The notes: generated by a model not told the origin, from the letters alone. A stretch of 49,012 bases of DNA from Hungatella sp. (GCA_022796015.1 JAAWHU010000016.1:1-49012); one strand, 5' to 3'; counted from the stretch's first letter, positions 18,568 to 28,245 are shown. Translations and numbers: made by a program.

Positions 18568-18596
18568 TTTACAATTTATGGGTGATATTGTAAAAT
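18568..18596 (+). promoter_or_regulatory. Promoter of the polysaccharide operon
   Basis: TTTACA (18568-18573), 17-bp spacer, TAAAAT (18591-18596), 87 bp before the first glycosyltransferase start. No other good promoter is visible before 18683, and the following genes are nearly contiguous to 28218. Confidence 0.55.
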
Positions 18597-18682
18597 GAAA
18601 GGTAATGGCAAGGTAAACGTAAGGATATATTCAGAAAAATGTCGGATTTTGTCTTTGGAGGCCAGGGAAGGAGGAGATGGGG

Positions 18683-19681
18683 ATGGACCTGGATTATGAA
18701 AAACCATTGGTCAGTATCTGCTGTATCACCTACAATCAAAACGAGTATATAAGAGACGCCCTTGAGGGTTTTTTGAATCAGAAGACGGATTTTCCCTATG
18801 AAGTTCTGATTCATGACGATGCGTCGGACGATGGGACTGCCAGGATTATAGAGGAGTATGCCCGCCGTTTTCCAAGGATTATAAAGCCTATTCTCCAGAA
18901 GGAGAATCAGTATTCCAAGGGGCTTACCAATATAAGCGGGACCTTTAACTTTCCAAGGGCCCGGGGAACCTATATTGCCATGTGCGAGGGGGACGATTAC
19001 TGGATTTGCCCGGACAAGCTTCAGAAGCAGGTGGATTTTCTAAAGGCTCATCCGGGCTGTTCCATGGTGTTCCACAGCGCCAGGGTGGAGGTTCAGGGGC
19101 GGGCTTTTACGGAACACCGGATGCGGCCTTACAAAGGCAGCAGGAAGGTGTCCCCCCGGGAGATCATTGACAAGACATCTGGCTACCCTACGGCCTCTCT
19201 CATGTTTTACGCAGAGATGGTAAAGGAACTGCCGGATTTTTATGTTCAGGCTCCCATTGCGGATATTCCTCTGCAGCTTATGGCAGCGGCAAGAGGCTGG
19301 GCCTACTACATGGATGAGCCTATGTGCGTGTACCGCCTGGGTGGAGCCGCTTCATGGACTACTCAGATGAAAGAGGGAGATTATGAGAGAAAGCAGGAAG
19401 AATATGCAGGGGCCATGAAGGAGATGTATCGGGGGTTTGACAGAGAAAGCCGGGGCCGGTTCCATGAACATGTTCAACGGGCAGTCAGGCGTTTATATTA
19501 TCTGACCCAGGTCAACAGAAAGAATTTCCCTGTGATTCTGGCCGGGAAGAATAGGGACCTGTATAAAGAATTGACCTTAAGAACCCGCTTTTTTATCCGG
19601 ATGGAGAGCAGGCTGCCGGGACTGTATGCAGGACTTCAAAACTGGTATCACAGGCCAGGAAAACAGAGGAAAGCAAGGTGA
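18683..19681 (+). CDS. GT2 glycosyltransferase
   Basis: Family 2 glycosyltransferase (332 aa). GT-A motifs are VSICCITYNQNEYI, VLIHDDASDDGT, and the DxD-like MCEGDDYWI at about 108-116. The start at 18683 has AAGGAGG 8 bases upstream; the ATG at 18677 is too close to it. The C-terminal part resembles glycan-chain transferases with a metal-site tail (TASLMFYAEMVKELPDFY). It is the first gene of the rightward polysaccharide operon, 6 bp before the flippase. Confidence 0.9.
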   Translation: MDLDYEKPLVSICCITYNQNEYIRDALEGFLNQKTDFPYEVLIHDDASDDGTARIIEEYARRFPRIIKPILQKENQYSKGLTNISGTFNFPRARGTYIAMCEGDDYWICPDKLQKQVDFLKAHPGCSMVFHSARVEVQGRAFTEHRMRPYKGSRKVSPREIIDKTSGYPTASLMFYAEMVKELPDFYVQAPIADIPLQLMAAARGWAYYMDEPMCVYRLGGAASWTTQMKEGDYERKQEEYAGAMKEMYRGFDRESRGRFHEHVQRAVRRLYYLTQVNRKNFPVILAGKNRDLYKELTLRTRFFIRMESRLPGLYAGLQNWYHRPGKQRKAR

Positions 19682-19687
19682 AGGCCA

Positions 19688-21142
19688 ATGGCTGAGGCAG
19701 GTATGAAGGAGAAGGTGGCAAAGGGGTTGTTCTGGAAGCTTCTGGAGAACGGAGGCGCCCAGGGAATCCAGTTTGTGATTGCAATTATTCTGGCCAGGCT
19801 CCTAAGCCCCTCGGAGTACGGGGTGGTGGGGATTATTATGATCTTTATTACCATTGCCAATGTGTTTGTCCAGAACGGCTTCAGTACGGCTCTGGTGCAG
19901 AAAAAGGACGCGGATCAGATGGATTTTTCCTCGGTCTGTTATTTTGAGCTGGCAGCGGCTCTGGTTTTATATGGGATCTTGTATGGAGCGGCAGGTCAGA
20001 TTGCCGCTTTTTATGGCATAGAGGAATTAAAACCCATTGTCAGGGTTTTGGCCGTGGTGCTTTTCCCGGGAGCTGTTATCTCCGTGCAGACGGCCTATGT
20101 GTCCAGAACCCTGGAATTTAAAGGACTGTTTTTATCCACCCTGGCAGCATCGGTGATCTCGGGGGCAGTCAGCATCTTTCTGGCCTGGAGAGGTTTGGGA
20201 GTGTGGGCCATGGCAGGCCAGCAGATCGCCTACTATCTGGCTTTGATGCTGGTGCTTTTTCTCACAGTGTCCTGGAAACCCAGGCTGTTTTTTTCCATGG
20301 GACGCATAAAAACCATGTTCTCCTTTGGCTGGAAGCTGCTTTGCGCCTCTCTTTTGGACACAATATTTAATAATTTGTATGGACTTTTGATAGGAAAGAT
20401 TTATAATGAAGAATTATTGGGAAGCTATAACAGAGGGGAGCAGTTCCCCAAGCTGATTGCCGGCAACCTTGGGGCGGCCATTCAGGCAGTGCTTCTTCCT
20501 GCATTTTCTGCAAGACAGGACGACATGGCCCAGATCAGGCAGATGGCCCGCAGGGCCGTTCAGATCAGTTCCTTTGTGGTCCTCCCCATGCTCATGGGAC
20601 TTTTCGGGGTGGCAGATACCTTGGTGCTTGTCCTCCTGGGGGAAAAATGGCTGATCTGCGTGCCCTTTCTCAGGATTATGTGCATTGCATACTGCTTCTG
20701 GCCCATTCATATTACGAATCTTCAGGCCATCAATGCCTTAGGGCGCAGTGATATCTTTCTGAAGCTGGAGATCATAAAGAAGACTTTAAGTATTCTGGCT
20801 CTTGTCATAGGTATGAGGTATTCCGTGTATGTCATGGTAGGGCTGAAGGCATTTCAGGATTTTTTGTGCACCTTCATCAATGCAGCCCCCAACCGCAGGC
20901 TTCTTAACTACAGTATCCTTAAGCAGTGGCAGGATGTAATGCCTCCGGCCGCCTTATCGGCCGTCATGTGCCTGACGGTCATGGCCTCGGGAGCATGGCT
21001 TGGAATGCTGCCGGCAGCTGCCAGGCTGGGAGTCCAGGTCATGATAGGCATGGCAGTGTATCTCTTCCTGGCTTGGGCCTTAAAGATGAAAAGCTTTGGT
21101 TACCTGTGGAATCTGGTGAAGGAACAAAAGAGACATTCGTAA
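19688..21142 (+). CDS. Wzx/WzxC-type polysaccharide flippase
   Basis: Integral membrane protein (484 aa) with 12-14 predicted helices, of the polysaccharide-transport (PST/MOP) superfamily. The start FWKLLENGGAQGIQFVIAIILARLLSPSEYGVVG and QNGFSTALVQKKDAD are characteristic of WzxC/MviN-like exporters. It would move lipid-linked glycan units across the membrane. Starts 6 bp after the GT2 gene. The locus also holds an ABC exporter and a second flippase-like protein, so its exact cargo is open. Confidence 0.9.
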   Translation: MAEAGMKEKVAKGLFWKLLENGGAQGIQFVIAIILARLLSPSEYGVVGIIMIFITIANVFVQNGFSTALVQKKDADQMDFSSVCYFELAAALVLYGILYGAAGQIAAFYGIEELKPIVRVLAVVLFPGAVISVQTAYVSRTLEFKGLFLSTLAASVISGAVSIFLAWRGLGVWAMAGQQIAYYLALMLVLFLTVSWKPRLFFSMGRIKTMFSFGWKLLCASLLDTIFNNLYGLLIGKIYNEELLGSYNRGEQFPKLIAGNLGAAIQAVLLPAFSARQDDMAQIRQMARRAVQISSFVVLPMLMGLFGVADTLVLVLLGEKWLICVPFLRIMCIAYCFWPIHITNLQAINALGRSDIFLKLEIIKKTLSILALVIGMRYSVYVMVGLKAFQDFLCTFINAAPNRRLLNYSILKQWQDVMPPAALSAVMCLTVMASGAWLGMLPAAARLGVQVMIGMAVYLFLAWALKMKSFGYLWNLVKEQKRHS

Positions 21143-21152
21143 GGAGATGAAC

Positions 21153-22157
21153 ATGAAAAACACAATCATTGTGACAGCCATAGGCTCTTTTTCCGCCCAG
21201 GCCGTCATAGAAGGATGCAGGCGGATGGGTTTTAGAGTGGTGGGATGTGACATCTATCCTGCCTGGTGGGTGGTAAATTCTAAAGATGTGGATGTATTTT
21301 ACCAGGCCCCCTATGCCACGGATCAGGAGAATTACAGGCAGTTTCTTATAGACCTATGCAGAAGGGAGAAGGCAGGCTATGTGCTGCCTCTCACGGACGC
21401 GGAGATCGACGTGCTTCAGGCATGGCCGGACAGGGAAAAGGAGCTGGGAGCGATTTTGTGCATCTCTCCCCATGACGCCGTCACCCTGTGCAGAAACAAA
21501 AAGAAGATGGAGGATTTTCTGACACCTCTTCATATCTGCAGGCCCATACCGGGCAGGGAGCTGAAAAAGGTCATGGAGGAGGAAGGCCCTGCCGGCTATG
21601 ACAATCTCTCCTATCCTCTGGTGATGAAGCCCGTGGATGGAAGGAGCAGCCAGGGCCTAAGGGTGGTGGCAAGCCCCGGTGAGATGAGGCTGGGTGTGGA
21701 GCTTTCCAAGGACATGGCAGAACGGTATCTGGTGCAGCCCCATATCCAGGGAAGGGTGGTTACTGTGGATACGGTGAGAGACCCGGGAAGCGGGAAGGTA
21801 GTGTGCGTGGCCAGAAGGGAGCTTATAAGAACCCACAACGGGGCCGGGGTATCGGTCTTTGTGTTTCGAGACCATGGCCTGGAGGAGCAGTGCCGTGCCA
21901 TGGCTGATGCCATCGGAATCCGAGGGTGCGTGAACTTTGAGTTTATCGAGCAGGAGGAAGACGGAAGGAAGCAGTGGCATTTTCTGGAGTGCAACCCCCG
22001 GTTTTCCGGCGGGGTGGCATTTTCCTGTATGGCGGGATACGACATGACGGCAAACCATCTAAGGTGCTTTACAGGACATGAGATGGAGGCTGCGGCAGAT
22101 ATAAAGGAGCAGTATATTGCAAGGAGGTATGGGGAGTATGGTATGGGAGAAGGATGA
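21153..22157 (+). CDS. ATP-grasp ligase of the polysaccharide locus
   Basis: ATP-dependent carboxylate-amine/thiol ligase type protein (334 aa). It has an N-terminal pre-ATP-grasp fold (VTAIGSFSAQAVIEGCRRMG), then the ATP-grasp core (YPLVMKPVDGRSSQGLRVV, YLVQPHIQGRVVTVD), and a metal-binding end with ECNPRFSGGVAFS. Start 21153 is used because AAGGAG lies 6 bases upstream; the ATG at 21147 touches it. It overlaps the DegT gene by 20 bp. Such proteins may attach an amino acid or make an activated building block for the glycan; the substrate is not visible. Confidence 0.85.
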   Translation: MKNTIIVTAIGSFSAQAVIEGCRRMGFRVVGCDIYPAWWVVNSKDVDVFYQAPYATDQENYRQFLIDLCRREKAGYVLPLTDAEIDVLQAWPDREKELGAILCISPHDAVTLCRNKKKMEDFLTPLHICRPIPGRELKKVMEEEGPAGYDNLSYPLVMKPVDGRSSQGLRVVASPGEMRLGVELSKDMAERYLVQPHIQGRVVTVDTVRDPGSGKVVCVARRELIRTHNGAGVSVFVFRDHGLEEQCRAMADAIGIRGCVNFEFIEQEEDGRKQWHFLECNPRFSGGVAFSCMAGYDMTANHLRCFTGHEMEAAADIKEQYIARRYGEYGMGEG

Positions 22158-23271
22158 AAAGGAGAAAAGACAAGAGCCTCTTCTGGTGACAAGATCCTTT
22201 CTCCCTCCTCTGGAAGAGTATGTGGAAATGCTGAAGCCTATCTGGGACAGCCGCTGGCTCACCAACATGGGAGCCTATCACGAGGAGTTAAAAAAACGGT
22301 TGAAAGACTATCTCAATGTTTCTGAGCTGGAGCTGTTTGTCAACGGCCATACGGCGCTGGAGATGGCCATTCAGTCCATGGACCTAAAGGGGGAGGTGAT
22401 CACTACTCCCTTCACCTTCTCCTCCACCACCCATGCTATAGTGAGAAACGGCCTGACTCCCGTGTTCTGCGATATTAACTCCCGGGACTACACCATGGAC
22501 GTGAACCTTTTGGAGGGACTGATCACAGAGCGGACCTGTGCCATTGTGCCGGTTCATGTCTACGGCAATGTCTGCGATGTGGAGGGGATTCAGGACATAG
22601 CAGAAAGGCACCATCTAAAGGTGATCTATGATGCGGCCCACACCTTTGGGGAGGAGCTTGACGGAAAAGGCGTGGGACAGTGGGGCCATGCCTCCATGTT
22701 CAGCTTCCATGCCACCAAGGTCTTCAACACCATCGAGGGAGGGGCTGTGGCCTTTGGGGACAAAAGGCTGGCGGCCCGTCTCTACCAGCTGAAAAATTTC
22801 GGAATCACAGGCTATGAGACCGTGGAGTATGTGGGGGCAAACGGCAAGATGAATGAGTTCCAGGCGGCCATGGGATTGTGCAACCTGGGCTATGTAGATC
22901 AGGAGATCGAGAAAAGAAAGGCCCTGGTTATGCATTATCGAAGCCGTCTTGAGGGGATAAAGGGAATCCGGCTGTGCCCCGAGAACCCTAGAGTGCGCAG
23001 CAATTATGCCTATATGCCTGTGGTGTTTGAGGAAGACAGGTGGAACCGGGATGAGATATTCCAGGCCTTGAAGGAACATAATATATTTGCGCGGAAATAT
23101 TTTTACCCATGTGTGAACAGCTATGACTGCTATAAGGACAGATACCGTGCCCAGGATACGCCGGTGGCGGCCCGGATCTCCAGACAGATCCTGACCCTTC
23201 CTCTCTATGGGGATCTGCCTTTGGAGGCAGTGGATCAGGTGTGCGACGTGATAGAGGATAGGAGCCGATGA
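22138..23271 (+). CDS. DegT/DnrJ/EryC1-type PLP aminotransferase
   Basis: Sugar aminotransferase (377 aa) making 3- or 4-amino-deoxysugar nucleotides. It has substrate/PLP motifs NGHTALEMAI and TPFTFSSTTHAIV, Asp-Ala-Ala-His (YDAAHTFG), and the PLP lysine Lys194 in SFHATKVFNTIEGGA. Start 22138 has AGGAGG 10 bases before it; upstream in-frame starts sit on or next to that site. It overlaps the ATP-grasp gene by 20 bp and the next gene by 4 bp. It probably supplies an amino sugar, or acts with the ATP-grasp ligase to modify one. Confidence 0.92.
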   Translation: MVWEKDEKEKRQEPLLVTRSFLPPLEEYVEMLKPIWDSRWLTNMGAYHEELKKRLKDYLNVSELELFVNGHTALEMAIQSMDLKGEVITTPFTFSSTTHAIVRNGLTPVFCDINSRDYTMDVNLLEGLITERTCAIVPVHVYGNVCDVEGIQDIAERHHLKVIYDAAHTFGEELDGKGVGQWGHASMFSFHATKVFNTIEGGAVAFGDKRLAARLYQLKNFGITGYETVEYVGANGKMNEFQAAMGLCNLGYVDQEIEKRKALVMHYRSRLEGIKGIRLCPENPRVRSNYAYMPVVFEEDRWNRDEIFQALKEHNIFARKYFYPCVNSYDCYKDRYRAQDTPVAARISRQILTLPLYGDLPLEAVDQVCDVIEDRSR

Positions 23272-23996
23272 AGGATAAGGAAACCATAAGGGACAAAGTG
23301 CTGGTGATTATTCCGGCTTATAACGAAGAAGCTAATATTGAGGCTGTGGTGGAGGAGCTGCGCCGGGACTGCCCGGAGCTTGACTATATTGTGGTCAACG
23401 ATGGCTCAAGAGATGGCACCGCCGGCATCTGCCGGGCCCACGGCTATCCTCTTCTGGATCTGCCGGTGAATCTAGGGCTTGCCGGATGCTTTCAGGCAGG
23501 AATGAAATATGCCTGGAGGAAGGGGTACGGCTATGCCATTCAGTTTGACGGCGATGGCCAGCACCGGCCTCAGTACATCAAGACTATGGGACAGAAGATG
23601 GAGGAGGGGTATGACATTGTCATCGGAAGCCGCTTTGTCAGCAGGAAAAAGGATTTTTCCATGAGAATGGTGGGAAGCCGCCTGATCGGCGGCGCGATTC
23701 GTCTGACCACAGGAGTGCGCCTTAAGGATCCTACCTCAGGTATGCGGATGTTTAACCGGGAGATGATAGGGGAATTTGCCCTGAACCTAAACTACGGGCC
23801 GGAGCCGGACACCATCTCCTACCTGCTGAAACAGGGAGCCAGGGTGGCGGAGGTGCAGGTGGAGATCAAAGAGCGGGCCGGAGGGGAGAGCTATTTAAAG
23901 CCTGCGGTGGCGGCGAAGTACATGGCCAGAATGCTGATTTCTATTTTGCTGATACAGAATTTCAGGAGGAGAAAGCCATGGCAGACAGCTGGGTAG
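23268..23996 (+). CDS. GT2 glycosyltransferase, dolichyl/undecaprenyl-phosphate mannose synthase-like
   Basis: Family 2 glycosyltransferase (242 aa) of the DPM1-like group that loads sugars onto polyprenyl phosphate. Motifs are VLVIIPAYNEEANIEAVV, YIVVNDGSRDGT, and FDGDGQHRPQYI (metal-binding). The short length and lack of strong membrane helices match DPM1-type enzymes. The ATG overlaps the preceding stop (ATGA). It overlaps the next gene by 19 bp. The polyprenyl-linked sugar could feed DUF2142-type membrane transferases downstream. Confidence 0.9.
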   Translation: MKDKETIRDKVLVIIPAYNEEANIEAVVEELRRDCPELDYIVVNDGSRDGTAGICRAHGYPLLDLPVNLGLAGCFQAGMKYAWRKGYGYAIQFDGDGQHRPQYIKTMGQKMEEGYDIVIGSRFVSRKKDFSMRMVGSRLIGGAIRLTTGVRLKDPTSGMRMFNREMIGEFALNLNYGPEPDTISYLLKQGARVAEVQVEIKERAGGESYLKPAVAAKYMARMLISILLIQNFRRRKPWQTAG

Positions 23997-25279
23997 CCCT
24001 CCTTATGAAGACAGGGCCTGACAAAGAAAAGGAGAATATTCTCTGGAATATAGCAGGCAGCTTCTGCTACGCCTTTGCCAGCATGGTTCTGTCCTTTCTG
24101 GTTATGGCCGTGGTTGGGGAGGAGGAAGGGGGAATATTTGCCTTCGGCTACAGCACCTTCGGCCAGCAGATGTTTATTCTGGCTTATTTTGGCATCCGCC
24201 CCTTTCAGATCACCGATGGAGGACAGGAGTACCGGTTCGGGGATTATCTCCATCATCGGTACCGGACCTGTATCCTGGCGGCAGGGGCAGGAATTTTGTA
24301 CCTTCTTCTGTCCGGCTATAAGGCAGAAAAAGCAGCGGTGATCCTTCTTCTGGTGTGCTATAAGACTCTGGATGGGTTTGCTGATGTGTATGAATCGGAG
24401 TTTCAGAGAAGCGGCAATCTTCATCTCACGGGAAAGTCCAATACCTTCCGGACCTTGTTGTCCGTAGGAATCTTTCTGGGGGTGCTGACATGGAAAAAGC
24501 ACCTGCTTCTGGCCTGCGGGGCGGCAGTGGGAGCCCAGATACTGGGGGTGATACTGTTTGATGAGGCGGTCATAAAAAGGCTTCCGGGCGTTGATTTTTC
24601 CTGGGAGAAGGGGCGCTTAAGGCCTCTGACCCGGGAGACCGTGCTGCTGTTTGTGTCCGTTTTTTTGGATTTCTATATTTTTTCGGCGGCAAAGTATGCC
24701 ATTGACGCCAATCTTGATGATGCGGCCTCCGGATATTTTAATATTATATTCATGCCTACGTCGGTGATCAATTTGGCGGCGGGATTCGTGATCCGCCCGG
24801 TGCTTACCGGCCTGACAGAGACATGGAAAGAAGAAAGGACAGGGGAATTTGTCCGAAAGCTTGCAGGGATTATAAAAATTATCGGAGCTTTAAGCATATT
24901 GGCCGTGGTGCTGGCGGCAGGGCTTGGGCGGCCTGTGCTGTGGATTATGGAGAGAATTCTGGGCGGGGCCTATGAGGGGCGCCTTATCTGCTATCATGTG
25001 CCCTTTATCCTCATTGTTCTGGGCGGGGCCTGTTATGCATTGTTAAATCTTCACTATTATGCCCTGGTGATTATGAGAAAGCAGAAGGTGATCTTTGGGA
25101 TCTACGGGGCATTGACTTTCATAGCGGCTGTGACGGCTCCGGTGCTGGTGAGAAAGGCGGGGATTGTGGGAGCAGCGTGGGCTTATCTCATTCTCATGGC
25201 GGTTATGGCGGCGGCATTCGAGGCATGGACCTGGGCAGAAATCGGTAGGAAAATACGACAGGCAGGAGGAAGGCCATGA
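23978..25279 (+). CDS. Second flippase-like membrane protein of the locus
   Basis: Integral membrane protein (433 aa) with about 12 hydrophobic helices. The fold pattern is that of lipopolysaccharide flippases (N-terminal ENILWNIAGSFCYAFASMVLSFLVMAVVG, then FGYSTFGQQMF, and a C-terminal helix bundle ending IVGAAWAYLILMAVMAAAFEAW). It is divergent from the WzxC-like gene upstream. GGAGG precedes the ATG, inside the end of the DPM-like gene. Whether it transports lipid-linked sugar or is a chaperone-like paralogue cannot be decided. Confidence 0.75.
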   Translation: MADSWVALLMKTGPDKEKENILWNIAGSFCYAFASMVLSFLVMAVVGEEEGGIFAFGYSTFGQQMFILAYFGIRPFQITDGGQEYRFGDYLHHRYRTCILAAGAGILYLLLSGYKAEKAAVILLLVCYKTLDGFADVYESEFQRSGNLHLTGKSNTFRTLLSVGIFLGVLTWKKHLLLACGAAVGAQILGVILFDEAVIKRLPGVDFSWEKGRLRPLTRETVLLFVSVFLDFYIFSAAKYAIDANLDDAASGYFNIIFMPTSVINLAAGFVIRPVLTGLTETWKEERTGEFVRKLAGIIKIIGALSILAVVLAAGLGRPVLWIMERILGGAYEGRLICYHVPFILIVLGGACYALLNLHYYALVIMRKQKVIFGIYGALTFIAAVTAPVLVRKAGIVGAAWAYLILMAVMAAAFEAWTWAEIGRKIRQAGGRP

Positions 25280-26238
25280 AGAAGGAACCAGGACTTAAGG
25301 TGGACGTGCTGATACCGGTGTACAAGCCGGATAAGACCTTCAGCCGTCTTCTGCAGATGTTAAAGCAGCAGACATATCCCATAAACCGTATTATTGTCAT
25401 GAATACGGAGGAGCGGTATTGGGACCAGGCGGGATTCTTGCCCGTGGAGGGGCTGGAGGTCCATCATGTGACAAAGGAGGACTTTGACCACGGAGGCACA
25501 AGGAATCTGGCGGCAGGGTATTCCCAGGGGGAAATCATGATCTTTATGACAGATGATGCCGTGCCTAGAGACAGATATCTGGTGGAACGGCTGGTGGAGG
25601 CATTGGAGCAGAAGGGGCCCGCAGGGGAGACTGTGGCTATGGCCTACGGAAGGCAGATGCCAAGAAAGGACTGCCGTACCATAGAGCGCTACACGAGAAA
25701 TTTTAATTATCCTGACTGCAGGGCAGTGAAGACCTTAAGGGATCTGCCTCGCCTGGGCATTAAGACTTACTTTGCGTCCAATGTGTGCTGTGCCTACCGG
25801 AAGGAAATTTTTGAAGATCTTCATGGATTTATTTACAGCACCATCTTTAATGAAGATATGATCTATGGGGCAGGGGTGATAAAGGCCGGCTATGCCATTG
25901 CATATGAGCCCGGGGCCATGGTGATTCACAGCCATAACCTGACGGCCGTGGAGCAGTTTTGCCGCAACTTTGACCTGGCAGTGTCTCAGGCAGACCATCC
26001 GGAAGTATTTGAGGGTCTTCCAAGTGAGGGCGAGGGAATCCGCATGGTGAAGCAGACCGCCGCCTGGCTCATGAGAACGGGAAGATTCTGGCTGCTGCCA
26101 TCCCTGGTGATGGTCAGTGGCTGCAAATACCTGGGGTATCTTACGGGAAAGCGCTATAAAAGCCTGCCCAGGCAGGTGATTCTAAGGTGTACCATGAACC
26201 GGCAGTATTGGGAAAGGAAATGGAGGCAGTGCACATGA
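25276..26238 (+). CDS. GT2 glycosyltransferase (rhamnosyltransferase type)
   Basis: Family 2 glycosyltransferase (320 aa). It shows VDVLIPVYKPDKTFSRLLQMLKQQ, the conserved DHGGTRNLAA, and the metal site MTDDAVPRD. FNEDMIYGAGVIKAG is the acceptor-side motif typical of rhamnosyltransferases. Start and stop overlap neighbours by 4 bp each (ATGA), as through most of this operon. The rfbC gene downstream supports dTDP-rhamnose as donor; this is inference. Confidence 0.9.
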   Translation: MKKEPGLKVDVLIPVYKPDKTFSRLLQMLKQQTYPINRIIVMNTEERYWDQAGFLPVEGLEVHHVTKEDFDHGGTRNLAAGYSQGEIMIFMTDDAVPRDRYLVERLVEALEQKGPAGETVAMAYGRQMPRKDCRTIERYTRNFNYPDCRAVKTLRDLPRLGIKTYFASNVCCAYRKEIFEDLHGFIYSTIFNEDMIYGAGVIKAGYAIAYEPGAMVIHSHNLTAVEQFCRNFDLAVSQADHPEVFEGLPSEGEGIRMVKQTAAWLMRTGRFWLLPSLVMVSGCKYLGYLTGKRYKSLPRQVILRCTMNRQYWERKWRQCT

Positions 26239-26582
26239 TGACGACGACGTTGCGGGTTGCCCTGATTCTGGTGTCAGTGGGGACCTTTCTCCTGATGATG
26301 AGGAAAATAAGACAGTCCAAGGTGCAGATAGAAAATACCATCTTCTGGATCGTCCTGGCCATGGTGCTGGTGGTTTACAGTATTTTCCCAAAAGCGGCGG
26401 ATCTGTGCGCCAGGCTTTTGGGGATTTATTCCACCGCCAATTTTTTGTTTTTAGTGGCCATTTTTCTGTTGATTGTGAAGGTGTTTGATATGACCATCCA
26501 GATCTCCCAGCTTGAGACCAAGATCAAGGAGCTGGTGCAGCAGATGGCCCTTGAGGAGAGGAAACATGAAGAAGAACAATAG
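26235..26582 (+). CDS. DUF2304 family membrane protein
   Basis: Small membrane protein (115 aa) with three hydrophobic helices (about 5-22, 34-52 and 66-86) and a C-terminal amphipathic/coiled tail (ISQLETKIKELVQQMALEER). DUF2304 proteins are regularly found beside GT2 genes in glycan loci; function is unknown. Start 26235 overlaps the preceding stop (ATGA) and lies 8 bases after GGAGG. It overlaps the DUF2142 gene by 17 bp. Confidence 0.85.
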   Translation: MMTTTLRVALILVSVGTFLLMMRKIRQSKVQIENTIFWIVLAMVLVVYSIFPKAADLCARLLGIYSTANFLFLVAIFLLIVKVFDMTIQISQLETKIKELVQQMALEERKHEEEQ

Positions 26583-28218
26583 CTCCTGGATGTGGCTGGC
26601 TGCAGTCGTGGCCGCCTTTGGGGTATGGCATTTTCTGGATGTGAGGGCAGGGGCCCTGGAGAGCAGGGATACCTGGCTGATGACAGGGTATCTGTGCCTT
26701 GGAGCCATGGTGATGTTCTGCCTGTGGGCCATAGGAGGGTTTTTGTGGAGGCCGGGACATAAGGGCGGCATTTCTCTGGAACGGATTTATCTGGTCATGG
26801 GCCTGTCCTTTGGAATCCTGTATATGCTGGTGCTTCCGCCTCTGTCAGCCCCTGACGAATTGCGGCATTATGTTACCGCATACCAGCTTTCCAGCTGTTT
26901 TCTGGGACAGCCCTCCAATTCCGCCTCCGGCCATGTGCTGGTGCGGGCCGAGGATATGTGGCTGGAGGATGTGGGTGGCTGCTATGAGTATGAGGCGGGG
27001 GAGGACGGATATCTGAGGGTGAAGCCTCAGACTGCAGAGAATACCTGGGTCTTGGGCGCAACTCTGACAGAGGACACCTACCGGACCATAAGGCAGCAGG
27101 GATTCTCCGGCAGAATCTATCCGGAAGGGACGGATGCAGATACCCTTATGGTGTCCATCCATTCCCCGGTGGTTACCACTCCTGCAGGTTTTGTTCCCCA
27201 GGCTTTCGGAATGGCCCTTGCCAGGCTTCTTGGCCTTAATACCCTAGGCCTTCTGTATCTGGGACGGCTTTTCAACCTTTTATTTTTTGTGGGTATGACA
27301 TTTCTTGCCATAAGACGGATTCCCTTCGGAGGGGAAGTCATGGTAGGAACGGCCCTTCTTCCCATGACCCTTCATCTGTCTGCTTCGCTGTCCTATGATG
27401 TGATGATTATGGGATGTTTGTTCTACTTTACGGCGGTGTGCCTGGATCTGGCTTATGAGAAGGAACAGGTGGAGAAGCGGGATGTGGCAGTCCTTATGAT
27501 CCTTATGGCGGCAGCAGGACCCTGCAAGATGATCTACGGAGTGTTTATGGGGCTGTGCCTTCTGATTCCCGTGAAGAGGTTCGGAGGCTGGAAGGGCTGG
27601 GTGCTGTCGGCGGCGGCAGTGCTTGGGGCATGGGGGATTGCCATGGCGGCAGTCAACACCAGGACGATCCTAAGCTATGCCACAGAGACGGAGAGCTATG
27701 TGGCATGGGCCGAGGAGCCGGGCTACAGCCTTTTCTATTTGATTCATCATCCCATCCGGCTCATCCAGATGTTTTACCAGACCATAGTGTGGCAGGCGGA
27801 GCATTATCATCTGACTATGATCGGGGCATATCTGGGCAATCTGGATCAGATTCTTAATGTGCCTTATGTTGTAGTTGTGTTCTTTACGGTCTGCCTTCTG
27901 TGCCTGGCCATGAAAAAGCCGGGGGAGATGCTCCGAATGTCCGGGAAGGACAGGGTCTGGGTGTCAGTCCTTTGCGCTGCCTGCACTGCGGCGGCCATGC
28001 TGTCTATGCTCATTGCCTGGACGGCCATGAGCTCCCAGGTCATCGAAGGCGTGCAGGGAAGATATTTTCTGCCTTTTCTTCCCGTGCTTCTCATGGCTTT
28101 TAAAAATGACACCATAATTTTGACAAAGAATGGAAACCGTAGTATATTGTATCTAATGTGCTGCGCCAACGGGTATGTGCTGCTGAGGCTGTATTCGGTT
28201 GTGAGTATGAGATTGTAG
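26566..28218 (+). CDS. DUF2142 multi-pass membrane protein, probable GT-C-like transferase
   Basis: Polytopic membrane protein (550 aa, about 11-12 helices). The extracytoplasmic loop after the second or third helix contains LPPLSAPDELRHYVTAYQL, which resembles the acidic active-site loop of GT-C enzymes. DUF2142 is predicted to act on polyprenyl-linked sugars. Start 26566 (MKKNNSSW) follows GAGGAGAGG; a longer ORF upstream is only an overlap with DUF2304 in another frame. Likely partner of the DPM-like gene. It is the last gene before the 158-bp fold-back element. Confidence 0.82.
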   Translation: MKKNNSSWMWLAAVVAAFGVWHFLDVRAGALESRDTWLMTGYLCLGAMVMFCLWAIGGFLWRPGHKGGISLERIYLVMGLSFGILYMLVLPPLSAPDELRHYVTAYQLSSCFLGQPSNSASGHVLVRAEDMWLEDVGGCYEYEAGEDGYLRVKPQTAENTWVLGATLTEDTYRTIRQQGFSGRIYPEGTDADTLMVSIHSPVVTTPAGFVPQAFGMALARLLGLNTLGLLYLGRLFNLLFFVGMTFLAIRRIPFGGEVMVGTALLPMTLHLSASLSYDVMIMGCLFYFTAVCLDLAYEKEQVEKRDVAVLMILMAAAGPCKMIYGVFMGLCLLIPVKRFGGWKGWVLSAAAVLGAWGIAMAAVNTRTILSYATETESYVAWAEEPGYSLFYLIHHPIRLIQMFYQTIVWQAEHYHLTMIGAYLGNLDQILNVPYVVVVFFTVCLLCLAMKKPGEMLRMSGKDRVWVSVLCAACTAAAMLSMLIAWTAMSSQVIEGVQGRYFLPFLPVLLMAFKNDTIILTKNGNRSILYLMCCANGYVLLRLYSVVSMRL

Positions 28219-28245
28219 GGTAATGTGCGAAGGTTAAAATTAAAA

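Noticed and set aside
27117..27365. Antisense ORF within the DUF2142 gene
   Set aside because: Arg/Pro-rich shadow of a strong membrane-protein frame; the same holds for many other frames inside the glycan genes.
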